A stretch of 64,000 nt of DNA, from NCBI RefSeq assembly GCF_024626475.1, contig NZ_JANKHH010000007.1, positions 310,001-374,000 on the forward strand, given 5' to 3'. The first letter of the stretch is position 1. The number at the start of each line of letters is the position of its first letter. A model generated the notes under the pieces. The model was not told the origin of the DNA, made no database searches, and saw nothing but the letters and a program-made list of their open reading frames with translations. Origin of the DNA: Parerythrobacter lacustris. GTDB taxonomy: Bacteria > Pseudomonadota > Alphaproteobacteria > Sphingomonadales > Sphingomonadaceae. The translations under genes and the position numbers were made by a program. This document shows positions 34,901 to 43,877 of this stretch, one piece after another.

Positions 34901-36244
34901 ATGGACCCCATGCTCTACATCCTCGTTGCCCTGTTCGGCGGGCTCATCCTCGGCGGGCTCGCCGGGTGGTTCGCAGGTTCCCGCCCGGTTGCCGAACTGC
35001 AAACCCGCCTCAAGCAAGCAGAGACCGAAGCGGACGGGCAGGAAGCCGAATTCAAGCGCGCCGTTGCCGAACTCGGCCAGTCGCAGATCGAGCTGGCGAC
35101 GCTCAAGGCCAATGCCGCCAGTTTCGACAAGCAGTTCGAGGCGATGAAGGAAGCGCGCGAGGAGATGCTCGCGCAGTTCAAGGCGGTTGGCGGCGAAGTG
35201 CTCAGCCGCAGCCAGGAGGAATTCCTCAAGCGCGCCGAGGAGCGGCTGGGCCATTCGGAAAAGGCGAGCGAGGAGAAGCTAAAGGCTTTGCTCGCCCCGG
35301 TCGGCGACCGGCTCAAGAGTTATGAGGAACAGGTCAAGTCGCTGGAGGAGAAGCGGGTCGATGCCTTCGGCCAGCTCGCCGGGGTGATCGAGCAGATGCG
35401 GCAGGGGCAGGAGCAGGTCCGGCGCGAGGCGCAGCGGCTGGGCAATTCGCTCACCAATGCGCCCAAGGCGCGGGGGCGCTGGGGCGAGCGGGCGCTGCAG
35501 AACCTGCTCGAGCAATGCGGCCTCGCGCAGCATACCGATTTCGCGATGGAACATTCGATCGATACCGAGGACGGGCGGCTCCGCCCCGATGCGATCGTGC
35601 GGATTCCCGGCGGCAAGATGCTGGTGATCGATTCCAAGGTCTCGCTCAACGCCTATCAGGAAGCGTTCGAAGCCAGCGACGAGGAGGTCCGCGCGCGGGC
35701 GATGGGCGAGCATGTCCGCTCGATGCGCAATCACGTCCAGACGCTCGGCGCGAAGAGCTATCAGAGCCAATTCGAAGAAGCGCCCGACTATGTGGTGATG
35801 TTCGTGCCCGGCGAACATTTCGTCGCCGCCGCGCTCGAACACGACCCCGAGCTGTGGAATTTCGCCTTCGACAAGAGGGTCTTGCTCGCCACTCCTACCA
35901 ATCTGGTGGCGATTGCGCGGACGGTGGCACAGGTCTGGCGGCAGGACGGGCTCGCGCGCGAGGCGCAGGAGATCGGGCGGATGGGTGCCGAACTCTATGA
36001 GCGCCTCGCCACTGCCGCCGAGCACTTGAAGCGCGTGGGCGGCGGGCTTGAGAGCGCGGTGAACAATTACAACAAGTTCGTCGGATCTTTTGAGAGGAAT
36101 GTACTCTCTTCCGGCAAGCGTCTGGCCGAAAAGGGCATCGAGATCGGCAAGCGCGAGATCGACGATGTCCCGCTGGTGGAAAGCGCCCCGCGCTACACTG
36201 CGGCGGATTCGCTGGCCGATGATACCGCTCGGGCTGCCGACTGA
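34901..36244 (+). CDS. rmuC: DNA recombination protein RmuC
   Basis: This 447-residue RmuC family protein limits DNA inversions and rearrangements. It has an N-terminal membrane-anchor helix (LYILVALFGGLILGGLAGWFAG) and a long coiled-coil region (about residues 30-170). The PD-(D/E)xK-like nuclease core follows, with RGRWGERALQNLLEQCGL, RPDAIVRIPGGKMLVIDSKVSL and YVVMFVPGEHFVAAAL. ATG codons at 34901 and 34910 are both possible. An SOS-type box lies immediately upstream. Confidence 0.93.
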   Translation: MDPMLYILVALFGGLILGGLAGWFAGSRPVAELQTRLKQAETEADGQEAEFKRAVAELGQSQIELATLKANAASFDKQFEAMKEAREEMLAQFKAVGGEVLSRSQEEFLKRAEERLGHSEKASEEKLKALLAPVGDRLKSYEEQVKSLEEKRVDAFGQLAGVIEQMRQGQEQVRREAQRLGNSLTNAPKARGRWGERALQNLLEQCGLAQHTDFAMEHSIDTEDGRLRPDAIVRIPGGKMLVIDSKVSLNAYQEAFEASDEEVRARAMGEHVRSMRNHVQTLGAKSYQSQFEEAPDYVVMFVPGEHFVAAALEHDPELWNFAFDKRVLLATPTNLVAIARTVAQVWRQDGLAREAQEIGRMGAELYERLATAAEHLKRVGGGLESAVNNYNKFVGSFERNVLSSGKRLAEKGIEIGKREIDDVPLVESAPRYTAADSLADDTARAAD

Positions 36245-36319
36245 CGGCGCGCAAGGCGGAACGGGTGAGTTGCGGTTTCGTTGGGTGGAGGAACGCACAG
36301 GGGATACGGGAGAAATACC

Positions 36320-37036
36320 ATGCGCATGATCCGATCTTCGGCGATGTGGCTTGTGCCGGTTGCCTTGGCGACGCTGGCTGCCTGTTCGGGCTCCGACCCG
36401 GCAGCGACCGCATCCGGCCAGCCGTCCGAAGGTGTGTTTCCCGACCAGCCGGAACCCGCACCCGCAGGCCGCTTCGCACCGCGCAACGAATGCGTCGAGC
36501 TGCCGGGTGCCAAGCTGTTCTTCGTCGATCTGGGCAAGGCCGTGCGCGATCGCGATGTCGATGCGCTGCTGAAACTCACGGCCGCCGATGTGAAGCTGGA
36601 TTTCGGCGGCGGCGGCGGGCTGACCACCTTCAAGGAGCGCCTGGCCGACAAGGACGGCAAGCTGTGGGAAGAACTCGACAAACTGCTCGATCTCGGCTGT
36701 GCGGTGGATGAAGGCGGGGACATGGTCCTGCCTTGGCTGTTCGCGCAGGACCTTGGCGTGGACGATCCGTTCTCCACCATGGTCACGCTCGGACCCGATG
36801 TCGTCATGCGCGAGCGTCCCGAAAAATCCGCCCCTGTGGTGGAGACGATCGCGTGGGATACGGTGCAGCTGGCCGATGGCTTCGATCCCGCGGCGGAATT
36901 CGCCGCCGTGACCAGCCGCAGCGGCAAGCCCGGCTTCATCGCCAATGCCATGCTGCGCTCGCCGGTCGACTACCGGTTGTACATCGCGCGCAATGGCGAG
37001 CGCTGGCAGATCGTCAGCTTCGTCGCGGGCGACTGA
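36320..37036 (+). CDS. lipoprotein of unknown function
   Basis: This 238-residue protein has a lipoprotein signal (WLVPVALATLAAC, then SGSDP), a Pro/Ala-rich linker and a globular domain. The C-terminal half (PDVVMRERPEKSAPVVETIAWD) resembles a bacterial SH3-like module that often binds peptidoglycan. The upstream part (VDALLKLTAADVKLDFGGGGG) has no recognised family. The start follows GGGAGAAATACC. It may be co-transcribed after rmuC. Confidence 0.72.
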   Translation: MRMIRSSAMWLVPVALATLAACSGSDPAATASGQPSEGVFPDQPEPAPAGRFAPRNECVELPGAKLFFVDLGKAVRDRDVDALLKLTAADVKLDFGGGGGLTTFKERLADKDGKLWEELDKLLDLGCAVDEGGDMVLPWLFAQDLGVDDPFSTMVTLGPDVVMRERPEKSAPVVETIAWDTVQLADGFDPAAEFAAVTSRSGKPGFIANAMLRSPVDYRLYIARNGERWQIVSFVAGD

Positions 37037-37124
37037 TCCGACCGCGGGGCCTTTGGCGCAACCCATCATATGATAAGGTGGACCCGATCCCGGTCGCTAT
37101 AAGGCGCGGCTCGGGAGACAACGA

Positions 37125-37343
37125 TTGCGACACTATACTCTGACTTATCGGACGCCGGACGGGACCGGGAATATGGAACATGCCTTCGAAGCCGTGTCGC
37201 TCGACGGCGCGCTCGAGGTCGCCAAGCGGCTTGTGGTGAGCGAATGGGCCGAGTTGCACGAGGACGGCGTCGAGGTCTGCCGCATGCAGCTGGTCGACAG
37301 CAACGGGCTGTGGCGGATCGTGGGTGCGAACCGCAGGAAGTAA
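37125..37343 (+). CDS. small cytosolic protein of unknown function
   Basis: This 72-residue protein begins at a TTG 7 bases after a GGGAGA ribosome binding site. The sequence (MRHYTLTYRTPDGTGNMEHAF, then GALEVAKRLVVSEWAELHEDGVEV) reads as a compact beta-alpha fold of the kind seen in short DUF proteins. An ATG start at NMEHAF would remove the first strand. There is no clear partner. Confidence 0.55.
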   Translation: MRHYTLTYRTPDGTGNMEHAFEAVSLDGALEVAKRLVVSEWAELHEDGVEVCRMQLVDSNGLWRIVGANRRK

Positions 37344-37473
37344 CGGCCAGGCAGGCGTCCCAGTTGCTCGATGTTCGAGACAGAGGTCGATGGAAGCAGT
37401 CCTAGCGGGCCGCCTCGTCGGTCTCGCCCCGCCGGGAATCCACCATCCTGGCGGGGCAAACACCGGTTCTGGT

Positions 37474-38205
37474 TCAGACGTCTTCGGTGAACCACCCGAG
37501 ATCGAGATCCGCATACCGGTCGGTGAACTGGCCGATCTCGATCAGGGCGGGTTTGTCGAGAATCTCGATCGCCTTGCCATGGCGGGAGATCGTGCCTCCT
37601 TCGACCAGTTCCCTAAGCAAGCGGTTCACCTGGACATCGGTCAGCCCGATCGCATCGGCGATCTGTGCCTGTGTGAGGCCTAGCGAGAACCGGCTGCCCG
37701 GCGGCGTGTGCAGCAGGCCTTGCCGCGCATCGATCTCGAGGATCAGCGCCGCAAGTCGCGCCAGGCCGCGCGTCCGCCCGACCGACACCAGCCGGTCGGT
37801 CAGGATGGCATTCTCCATCGCCGCAAAGGTATAGAACACGGCGGCGATCCGCGGCATGGTCGAAAACGCCTCCACCAGCTTGCGGCGCGGAAAAATGAAC
37901 AGGTCGGCGGCCGAGCTGGTGGTGATGTTGTGGGTCGCGCGATCGAAAGGGATGTTCGCGGTCCCGACAATATCGCCGGGAAAGTAGAGGCGGGTGATTG
38001 CGCGGTCTCCGCCCGGCAGATCGACCGAAGCGAACAGGCAGCCCTTGTCGACGATGAAAAGCTGGTCGGGTTCGTCGAGCTCGCCGATGACGAGCGCGGT
38101 CCCCGCGGCGTAATGCCGCTTGGTGGTGGACAGGTTGCGGATCGTCGCTTCCTCGTCGGGCCGCAGGGGCACGATCCTGCCATACTTCGCCAGCACGTCC
38201 CGCAT
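37474..38205 (-). CDS. Crp/Fnr family transcriptional regulator
   Basis: This 243-residue protein has a cyclic nucleotide-binding-like domain (GTALVIGELDEPDQLFIVDKGCLF, then LYFPGDIVGTANI) and a C-terminal helix-turn-helix (SLGLTQAQIADAIGLTDVQVNRLLREL). It lacks the N-terminal Cys cluster of Fnr, so it is not an oxygen-sensing Fe-S protein. The start at 38205 has an AAGGGG ribosome binding site; a TTG start at 38292 would overlap the upstream gene but has none. The target genes are unknown. Confidence 0.85.
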   Translation of the reverse strand: MRDVLAKYGRIVPLRPDEEATIRNLSTTKRHYAAGTALVIGELDEPDQLFIVDKGCLFASVDLPGGDRAITRLYFPGDIVGTANIPFDRATHNITTSSAADLFIFPRRKLVEAFSTMPRIAAVFYTFAAMENAILTDRLVSVGRTRGLARLAALILEIDARQGLLHTPPGSRFSLGLTQAQIADAIGLTDVQVNRLLRELVEGGTISRHGKAIEILDKPALIEIGQFTDRYADLDLGWFTEDV

Positions 38206-38288
38206 TTTTCGACCCCTTCGCAAGCGCATTCGCCAGCCTGACGATGACGCTTTCCCAGCGTGAGCGATAATCCGATCGGTGAGGCTGT

Positions 38289-39107
38289 TCAATCCGTTGC
38301 GGGCAATGTGGCGAGGACTTCATACGCCAGCACCGCTGCCGCGACGGCGGCGTTGAGGCTGTCGGCCCGCCCGCGCATCGGCATTGTCACGCGCAGGTCG
38401 CTGGCCAGCTCGTACTCCTCGGGCAAACCTTGCGATTCGTTGCCGACAAGGATGAAACACGGCGCGGCGTAGGGCGCGCCGCGATAGGGGACCGCGTCGC
38501 GCAGCGAGGCGGCGACCAGCTGGCCTGTTTCCGCCCGCAGCCACGGTAGGAATTCCTCCCACCGCGCCTGCGCGATGGCCTGGGTGAACACCGCACCCAT
38601 GCTGGCGCGCACCGCTTCGACCCCGAACGGATCGGCGCAATCGTCGATCAAAATCAGCCCGCCTGCGCCGACCGCATCGCCGGTGCGCAGCATGGTTCCC
38701 AGGTTGCCCGGGTCCCTCAGTGCCTGGGCGACGAGCCAGATATTTGAACGCGAACGGTCGAGCGCGGCGAGCGAGGTGTCGAATTCGGCGAACACGCCCG
38801 CCACCGCCTGCGGATTGTCCTTGCCGGTGATCTTGGACAGGATGTCGGTGGAGGTCTCGATCACTTCGCCTCCGGAATCGAGGACCGCCGCTTCCAGCGC
38901 GGCCAGCAGCGGATGCGGATCGCGCTTTTCGGCCATCACCAGCATTTCGGGCACCCGGCCGCATTCGCGCGCATCGGTCAGCAGGCGCAAGCCTTCGGCG
39001 AGGAACTTGCCCGCCGCCTTGCGATGCTTCTTCTCGCGCAGGGAGCGCAGGTATTTGACCGTGGGGTTCGAAAAGCCGGTGATCTGCCTCCGGCGGGGGT
39101 CGGGCAT
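38289..39107 (-). CDS. TrmH/SpoU family RNA 2'-O-methyltransferase
   Basis: This 272-residue protein has an N-terminal substrate-binding domain (NPTVKYLRSLREKKHRKAAG, FLAEGLRLL) and a SPOUT knot domain with the three motifs RDPGNLGTMLRTGDAVG, ILVGNESQGLPEE and MPMRGRADSLNAAVAAAV. It methylates a ribose in rRNA or tRNA; the exact site cannot be told. The ATG at 39107 overlaps the ptsH stop as TGATG, which places it in the PTS operon. Confidence 0.9.
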   Translation of the reverse strand: MPDPRRRQITGFSNPTVKYLRSLREKKHRKAAGKFLAEGLRLLTDARECGRVPEMLVMAEKRDPHPLLAALEAAVLDSGGEVIETSTDILSKITGKDNPQAVAGVFAEFDTSLAALDRSRSNIWLVAQALRDPGNLGTMLRTGDAVGAGGLILIDDCADPFGVEAVRASMGAVFTQAIAQARWEEFLPWLRAETGQLVAASLRDAVPYRGAPYAAPCFILVGNESQGLPEEYELASDLRVTMPMRGRADSLNAAVAAAVLAYEVLATLPATD

Positions 39108-39385
39108 CACTCTTCGCCGAAGCCGTTCTCTACCAGGGCGGCGAGGTCTGCCAGAACCGTCTCGGCATTGTCGCCCGAAACGATCACCTCGACGGTGTCA
39201 CCCTTGGCTGCGCCGAGCATCATCAGGCCGAGAATCGAGCCGCCACCCGCCTCGTTCGCGCCTTTGGCCACGCGGACCTGCGTCGCCCCGTCAAGCTCCG
39301 CCACCGCGCCGACGAACTTGGCACTGGCGCGCGCATGCAGGCCGCGCTGGTTGACGATGGTGATAGTCTTGCGCTGCTCGTTCAT
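39107..39385 (-). CDS. ptsH: phosphocarrier protein HPr
   Basis: This 92-residue HPr has the active-site histidine in VNQRGLHARASAKFV and the regulatory serine region near GGGSILGLMML, the site used by HPr kinase. No sugar permease is nearby, so it belongs to a regulatory PTS. It overlaps the EIIA gene (ATGA) and the methyltransferase gene (TGATG). Confidence 0.95.
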   Translation of the reverse strand: MNEQRKTITIVNQRGLHARASAKFVGAVAELDGATQVRVAKGANEAGGGSILGLMMLGAAKGDTVEVIVSGDNAETVLADLAALVENGFGEE

Positions 39386-39810
39386 CCAGCAGCCCCGCCG
39401 GCCTTTTTGGTATCCTGCCCGAGCAGCTCGGAGGCGACGGTGATATAGGCGCGGCCCGCCTCGCGCGCGGCGCAGACGGTGGTGTAGACATCGTTTTTCT
39501 GGCGGGCACCCGCGAGCCTGATCAACATCGGCAGGTTGATCCCCGCGATCACCTCGATCCGCCCGGCATCGAGCAGCGAGATCGCGAGGTTGGACGGGGT
39601 GCCGCCGAACAGGTCGGTCAGGATGATCGCACCCTTGCCGCTGTCGACCTGCTTGATCGCATTGGCGATATCCTTGCGCCGCTTTTCCATGTCGTCGCTC
39701 GGCCCGATGCAGACCGTGGCGATGGCTTCCTGCGGGCCGACGACATGCTCCATCGCGTGGACGAATTCGTCGGCGAGATTGCCGTGGGTGACGAGAACCA
39801 GTCCGATCAT
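39382..39810 (-). CDS. PTS EIIA component, mannose/fructose family (regulatory)
   Basis: This 142-residue protein of the EIIA-Man fold has the phospho-accepting His in GLVLVTHGNLADEF and the conserved LTDLFGGTPSNLAI loop. As in other Alphaproteobacteria, it accompanies HPr and a short HPr kinase with no IIB/IIC permease, so it probably signals carbon or nitrogen state rather than transporting sugar. It ends in an ATGA overlap with ptsH. Confidence 0.93.
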   Translation of the reverse strand: MIGLVLVTHGNLADEFVHAMEHVVGPQEAIATVCIGPSDDMEKRRKDIANAIKQVDSGKGAIILTDLFGGTPSNLAISLLDAGRIEVIAGINLPMLIRLAGARQKNDVYTTVCAAREAGRAYITVASELLGQDTKKAGGAAG

Positions 39811-39877
39811 AGGTTGCTTTGCTTGATACCCCGGGTGCTTAACCTTCCCTGAGCGCGGAGCGGGAAGCCAGCCATCC

Positions 39878-40816
39878 TCATGCCTTGGGTCCTTCGATTT
39901 CGTCAGCCGCGCGTGAACCCAGATTGCGGTGTATGACCGTGGGCGAAAATCCTTCCTTGCGCAAGGCCTCGTCCATTTTCGCGGCGGCGAAAACCGACCG
40001 ATGTCTCCCGCCGGTACAGCCGAAGGCGATGTGGACGTAGCTCTTGCCCTGGGCCCGGTAACGCGGGAGCAAGGTGAGGAGCAGCTCGCGAATCTGGCGA
40101 AACGCGGTGTCGAAGGCCGGATCCTGCTGGATGTGCTCCGCAACCGGAGCGTCGAGCCCGGTCTGTTCGCGCAGCCCCTCGATCCAGTGCGGATTATCGA
40201 GAAAGCGCATGTCGAACACCAGATCGGCCAGCGGTGGGGTGCCCCTCGCGAAGCCGAAGCTGGACAGAATGACCGACATATCCTGCGGCGCGCCGGCGGC
40301 AAAGCCTTCGCGGATCGCCTGCTGCAGATCGTTGCTGGTGTAATCGGTGGTGTCGATTACCGCATCGGCCCAGCGGCGCAGCGGCTCGAGCAATTCCCGC
40401 TCGGCATGGATGCCGACATGGACCGGACGACCCGATGCCATGGGGTGGCGGCGGCGGGTTTCGTTGTAGCGGCGCTCGAGCTCGCCGCTGCCGCAATCGA
40501 TGAACAGGGTGGTGATCAGCAGGTCGGGGCGCTGCGACAGCTTCTTGACCCGATCGATGATGGACGCAGGGACGAAACCGCGGGTGCGCGAATCGAAGCC
40601 GATAGCCAGTGGCCCGGACTGACCTTGTTCGCCTTCGCTGCCGAGCAGGCGGCCCAGCAGGCGGATCGGGAAGTTGTCGATCGCTTCCCAGCCGAGGTCT
40701 TCCAGTACGCGCAGCGCCGTGGTCTTGCCCGCGCCCGAGACGCCGGTCACCAGCAGGATCCGCTGGCGTCCGTCGGCCTGCTGCCCCGCTTCGGTCAAGG
40801 ACGAATCACCCGCCAT
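39878..40816 (-). CDS. rapZ: RapZ-family nucleotide-binding protein (RNase adapter)
   Basis: This 312-residue protein has a P-loop (VTGVSGAGKTTALRVLEDLG), the FDSRTRGF motif and the C-terminal FGCTGGRHRSV segment typical of RapZ/YvcJ. In enterics it guides RNase E to the GlmZ RNA and senses GlcN6P; the alphaproteobacterial role is less known. It lies between hprK and the EIIA gene. Confidence 0.94.
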   Translation of the reverse strand: MAGDSSLTEAGQQADGRQRILLVTGVSGAGKTTALRVLEDLGWEAIDNFPIRLLGRLLGSEGEQGQSGPLAIGFDSRTRGFVPASIIDRVKKLSQRPDLLITTLFIDCGSGELERRYNETRRRHPMASGRPVHVGIHAERELLEPLRRWADAVIDTTDYTSNDLQQAIREGFAAGAPQDMSVILSSFGFARGTPPLADLVFDMRFLDNPHWIEGLREQTGLDAPVAEHIQQDPAFDTAFRQIRELLLTLLPRYRAQGKSYVHIAFGCTGGRHRSVFAAAKMDEALRKEGFSPTVIHRNLGSRAADEIEGPKA

Positions 40817-40877
40817 TGCGAGCGGGTTTGCGCGCTAACCACGGCGGTGAAAAGGGGGCATTTCGGCCTGCCCCCGC

Positions 40878-41294
40878 TCACATCCGGAGCCCGTGCAGCG
40901 CCAGCGCCTGCTCGACCCGGATCGCATCGGCAGGGTTGCCCAGCCGCATCCGCAGAAGAGGCAGCGCGATTCCCTCTATTTCCAGCCGATCTGCTTGCTC
41001 GACGAAACGCGGGGCATCGTCGTCGCAGCGGATCACCAGTGCGACCGGGGCGGAGCGGCAAGGCAACCGTACCAGCCCAACATTGCGGATTTCGAGCAGC
41101 CCGGCGGTAGCTTCCGGCGCGCTGGCGATCAGCCTTTCCCGCTCGACGTGCAACCCGACCCCGTCGTCGCCCACCAGCACGGCACCGCGATCGGTCAACA
41201 TCAAAGCGAGGGATGACTTGCCGCATCCGGGAGGACCTTCGATCATGACCGCCCGCCCGCCGATCGCGACTGCAGTGGCTTGCCGGAGCCTCAC
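40878..41294 (-). CDS. hprK: short HPr kinase/phosphorylase
   Basis: This 138-residue protein consists only of the catalytic domain of HprK. The P-loop is MIEGPPGCGKSSLAL, with GDDGVGLHVE and the later PADAIRVEQAL segments. The N-terminal domain of the Firmicute enzyme is absent, as is normal in Alphaproteobacteria. The GTG start lies 21 bases after the chvG stop. It would phosphorylate HPr on serine and so tune the regulatory PTS. Confidence 0.9.
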   Translation of the reverse strand: MRLRQATAVAIGGRAVMIEGPPGCGKSSLALMLTDRGAVLVGDDGVGLHVERERLIASAPEATAGLLEIRNVGLVRLPCRSAPVALVIRCDDDAPRFVEQADRLEIEGIALPLLRMRLGNPADAIRVEQALALHGLRM

Positions 41295-41315
41295 CCTGTC
41301 ACCCGCACGGCCGGG

Positions 41316-42896
41316 TCACGCGATGCGCCGGGTCGCGCGCGGCAGGCGTAGCACCAGCTTCGCGCCCGGTCTGCACTTGTCGCGTGCCATCGCGACCAGC
41401 GCGCCATCATGCGCTTCGGCAATGGTGCGTGCTATCGCCAAGCCCAGTCCCGAATGGTGGCCGAAATCCTCCGCATCAGGCCGGATCGAATGAAATCGCT
41501 GGAACACCTTCTCGCGCGAATCTTCGGGAATACCCGGTCCCTCGTCCTCGATCACCAGCGCGACAAATTCGTCATCCATAGTAATGTTGATGTCGATCTG
41601 GCCCTCTACGGGCGAGAAGGACACCGCATTGTCGAGCAGGTTCTCGATCACCCGTTCGATCCGTGCAGGGACGATGCGGACCACGGCGCGGCCCAGCGGC
41701 TTGTTGAGGGCGATGCGGCGGCCACCGTTCTCGCCCCGGTTTTCGCGTCGCTCGATGATCGCTTCGGTCAGCGCGCCGAGATCGACTTCTTCCAGCGTGG
41801 CACGCGATATCTCCGCGTCGACCCGGCTGGCATCGGAAATCTCCGTCACCAGCCGGTCGATCCGCCGGACATCGTGCGACGCGATGTCGAGCAATTGTTC
41901 GCGCAGGGCCGGATCCTCTACGCGCCCGAGCGATTCCACTGCGCTGCGCAGCGATGCGAGCGGATTCTTGATCTCGTGCGCGACATCGGCGGCGAAATGC
42001 TCGACCGCATCGATCCGGTCGCGCAGCGCGTCGGTCATGTCGGACACGGCGCGCGCCAGCAGGCCGATCTCGTCCCGGCGATGCGGCAGGCGGGGCACTT
42101 CGACTTGCCGGTCGCGACCCAGCCGCACGCGCTGCGCCGCGTTGGACAGGCTGCGCAGGGGTTGGACGATCGTGCGCGCCAGATAAAGCGACAGCAGGAT
42201 CGAGGCGACCAGCGCCATCGTCACCGCAAGCCCGAGCGAAGAACGGGCGCTGCGCACCGCTTCGGTGATATCCACCGCGTTGCGCGTCGTGAGCAGAGTC
42301 GCGCCGTTGGTTCCGACCGGCGCAGCGGCGGTAATCACCGGCGATCCGTCCGGCCAGTCGCGCAGCTGGATCTGGCTCAGTCCGGTTTCGCGCGCGCGGG
42401 CGAGTTCGGGCCAGGCATCGGCGATGTTGGCTTCGGGCTCGATGTAGTCTTCCACCGGCTCGGCGGAAACGACGGTATCGACGATCCGGTCGAGGGTCTG
42501 CGCCCAATCCTCGCCCCATCCGTCCATCGAAGTGTCGGCGAATGTGAACGACGGTTCGGCCAGCGCGAAGCTATCGGCCCACAGATTGCCTTCGGCATCG
42601 AACATGCGCACGCGCATCCGCTGCTCCTTACCGATCTGCACCAGCAGCGCCTCCTGCCGCTGCCGTGTCGCCCCGGCGAGTGCTTCGGCGGTGATCTGCG
42701 CTTCGATGCGGGCCAGCTTGTAGCGTTCGCTGAGCAACTGCTTGCGATAGCCGTCGAGATAGAACAGCCCCCCGCCAAGCAGCGCTAGCGGCAGCAGGTT
42801 GACTGCGAGGATGCGCGAGGTGAGCGATAGCCGGTTGGCCCAACTGAGCCGCTCGAGCCCGGCACCGAAACGGCCCGATCTGGCGCTCTCAGCCAT
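41316..42896 (-). CDS. chvG: sensor histidine kinase, ChvG type
   Basis: This 526-residue inner-membrane kinase has a first transmembrane helix ([20 protein letters not shown]), a periplasmic sensor domain of about 190 residues and a second helix ([18 protein letters not shown]). HAMP, the phospho-acceptor region [17 protein letters not shown] and ATP-binding N and G boxes ([30 protein letters not shown]) follow. ChvG/ExoS kinases respond to acid or envelope stress in Alphaproteobacteria. The start MAESARSG overlaps chvI by 8 bases; a longer frame to 42920 exists. Confidence 0.92.
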   Translation of the reverse strand: MAESARSGRFGAGLERLSWANRLSLTSRILAVNLLPLALLGGGLFYLDGYRKQLLSERYKLARIEAQITAEALAGATRQRQEALLVQIGKEQRMRVRMFDAEGNLWADSFALAEPSFTFADTSMDGWGEDWAQTLDRIVDTVVSAEPVEDYIEPEANIADAWPELARARETGLSQIQLRDWPDGSPVITAAAPVGTNGATLLTTRNAVDITEAVRSARSSLGLAVTMALVASILLSLYLARTIVQPLRSLSNAAQRVRLGRDRQVEVPRLPHRRDEIGLLARAVSDMTDALRDRIDAVEHFAADVAHEIKNPLASLRSAVESLGRVEDPALREQLLDIASHDVRRIDRLVTEISDASRVDAEISRATLEEVDLGALTEAIIERRENRGENGGRRIALNKPLGRAVVRIVPARIERVIENLLDNAVSFSPVEGQIDINITMDDEFVALVIEDEGPGIPEDSREKVFQRFHSIRPDAEDFGHHSGLGLAIARTIAEAHDGALVAMARDKCRPGAKLVLRLPRATRRIA

Positions 42897-43638
42897 CGGT
42901 GAAGCTGTAACCCGCCCCATAAAGGGTCTCGATCGCTCCGAAGGTCGGATCGACCGAGCGGAACTTGCGCCGCATCCGCTTGATGTGGCTGTCCACCGTC
43001 CGGTCGTCGACGAAGATATCGTCAGGGTAGGCGGCGTCCATCAGCTGGTTGCGCGACTTGATCACCCCGGGGCGCACCGCGAGCGCTTCGAGGATGAGGA
43101 ATTCGGTAACGGTCAGTGAAACCGGCATGCCGCCCCAGCTGACGAAGTGGCGGGCCGGATCCATCAGCAGCCTGCCGCGCGTGGCGATCGCGTTCTCGTT
43201 GCCATCTTCGCCCGAACCGTCGTCGATCTGGACCATCGCCAGCGCATCGCTGCGGCGCAGGATCGCCCGAATGCGCGCGGTCAGCAGGCGGATACTGAAG
43301 GGCTTGGCGATGTAATCGTCCGCCCCGAGTTCCAGCCCCGCTTCCTCGTCCTGCTCGTCGTCCTTGCTGGTGAGGAAGATTACAGGGAGGGCCGAATTCT
43401 GACGCAGGCGCCGCAGCAGTTCCATCCCGTCCATCTTGGGCATCTTGATGTCGAACACCGCGAGATCGGGCGGATTCTCGAGCAATGCCTTCAATGCCGC
43501 TTCGCCATCGGAATAGAGCCGCGTGGCATATCCCTCCGCCTGCAAAGCGATCGACACAGTGGTGAGGATATTGCGGTCATCATCGACCAGCGCGATAACT
43601 TGCTGGCCGTCCGTCGATTCCGCCAGTTTGTCGGACAT
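42889..43638 (-). CDS. chvI: response regulator, ChvI type (OmpR family)
   Basis: This 249-residue regulator has receiver acidic residues in [10 protein letters not shown] and phospho-Asp in [17 protein letters not shown], a Lys in YIAKPFSIR, and a C-terminal winged helix ([20 protein letters not shown], then [17 protein letters not shown]). It is co-translated with chvG and divergent from pckA, the arrangement conserved across Alphaproteobacteria. pckA is a plausible target. Confidence 0.94.
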   Translation of the reverse strand: MSDKLAESTDGQQVIALVDDDRNILTTVSIALQAEGYATRLYSDGEAALKALLENPPDLAVFDIKMPKMDGMELLRRLRQNSALPVIFLTSKDDEQDEEAGLELGADDYIAKPFSIRLLTARIRAILRRSDALAMVQIDDGSGEDGNENAIATRGRLLMDPARHFVSWGGMPVSLTVTEFLILEALAVRPGVIKSRNQLMDAAYPDDIFVDDRTVDSHIKRMRRKFRSVDPTFGAIETLYGAGYSFTDG

Positions 43639-43877
43639 GCTTGCTCCGCATTTCAGGGTCGTGTTCCTGGGCAGCCGACGCTAGCCGCCCTTGCTCCAAT
43701 AGACAACGCGGCAACGCGTTTTGCGCCCGGCCCGGCTTCGCCGCGCATATTCCCGCGAGTGCGGATTTGACGCGACGGCGGCGCGAGATTATGCGCAGCC
43801 GCAATTCCCCGTGCATAGGTATGCATGCGACTCGGCCTGCGCCCCCCATGCAGGCCAGACACCGCCAGGAGATACTC

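Noticed and set aside
39382-41294. Sugar-transporting PTS locus
   Set aside because: No EIIB or EIIC permease is encoded; the set fits a regulatory PTS.
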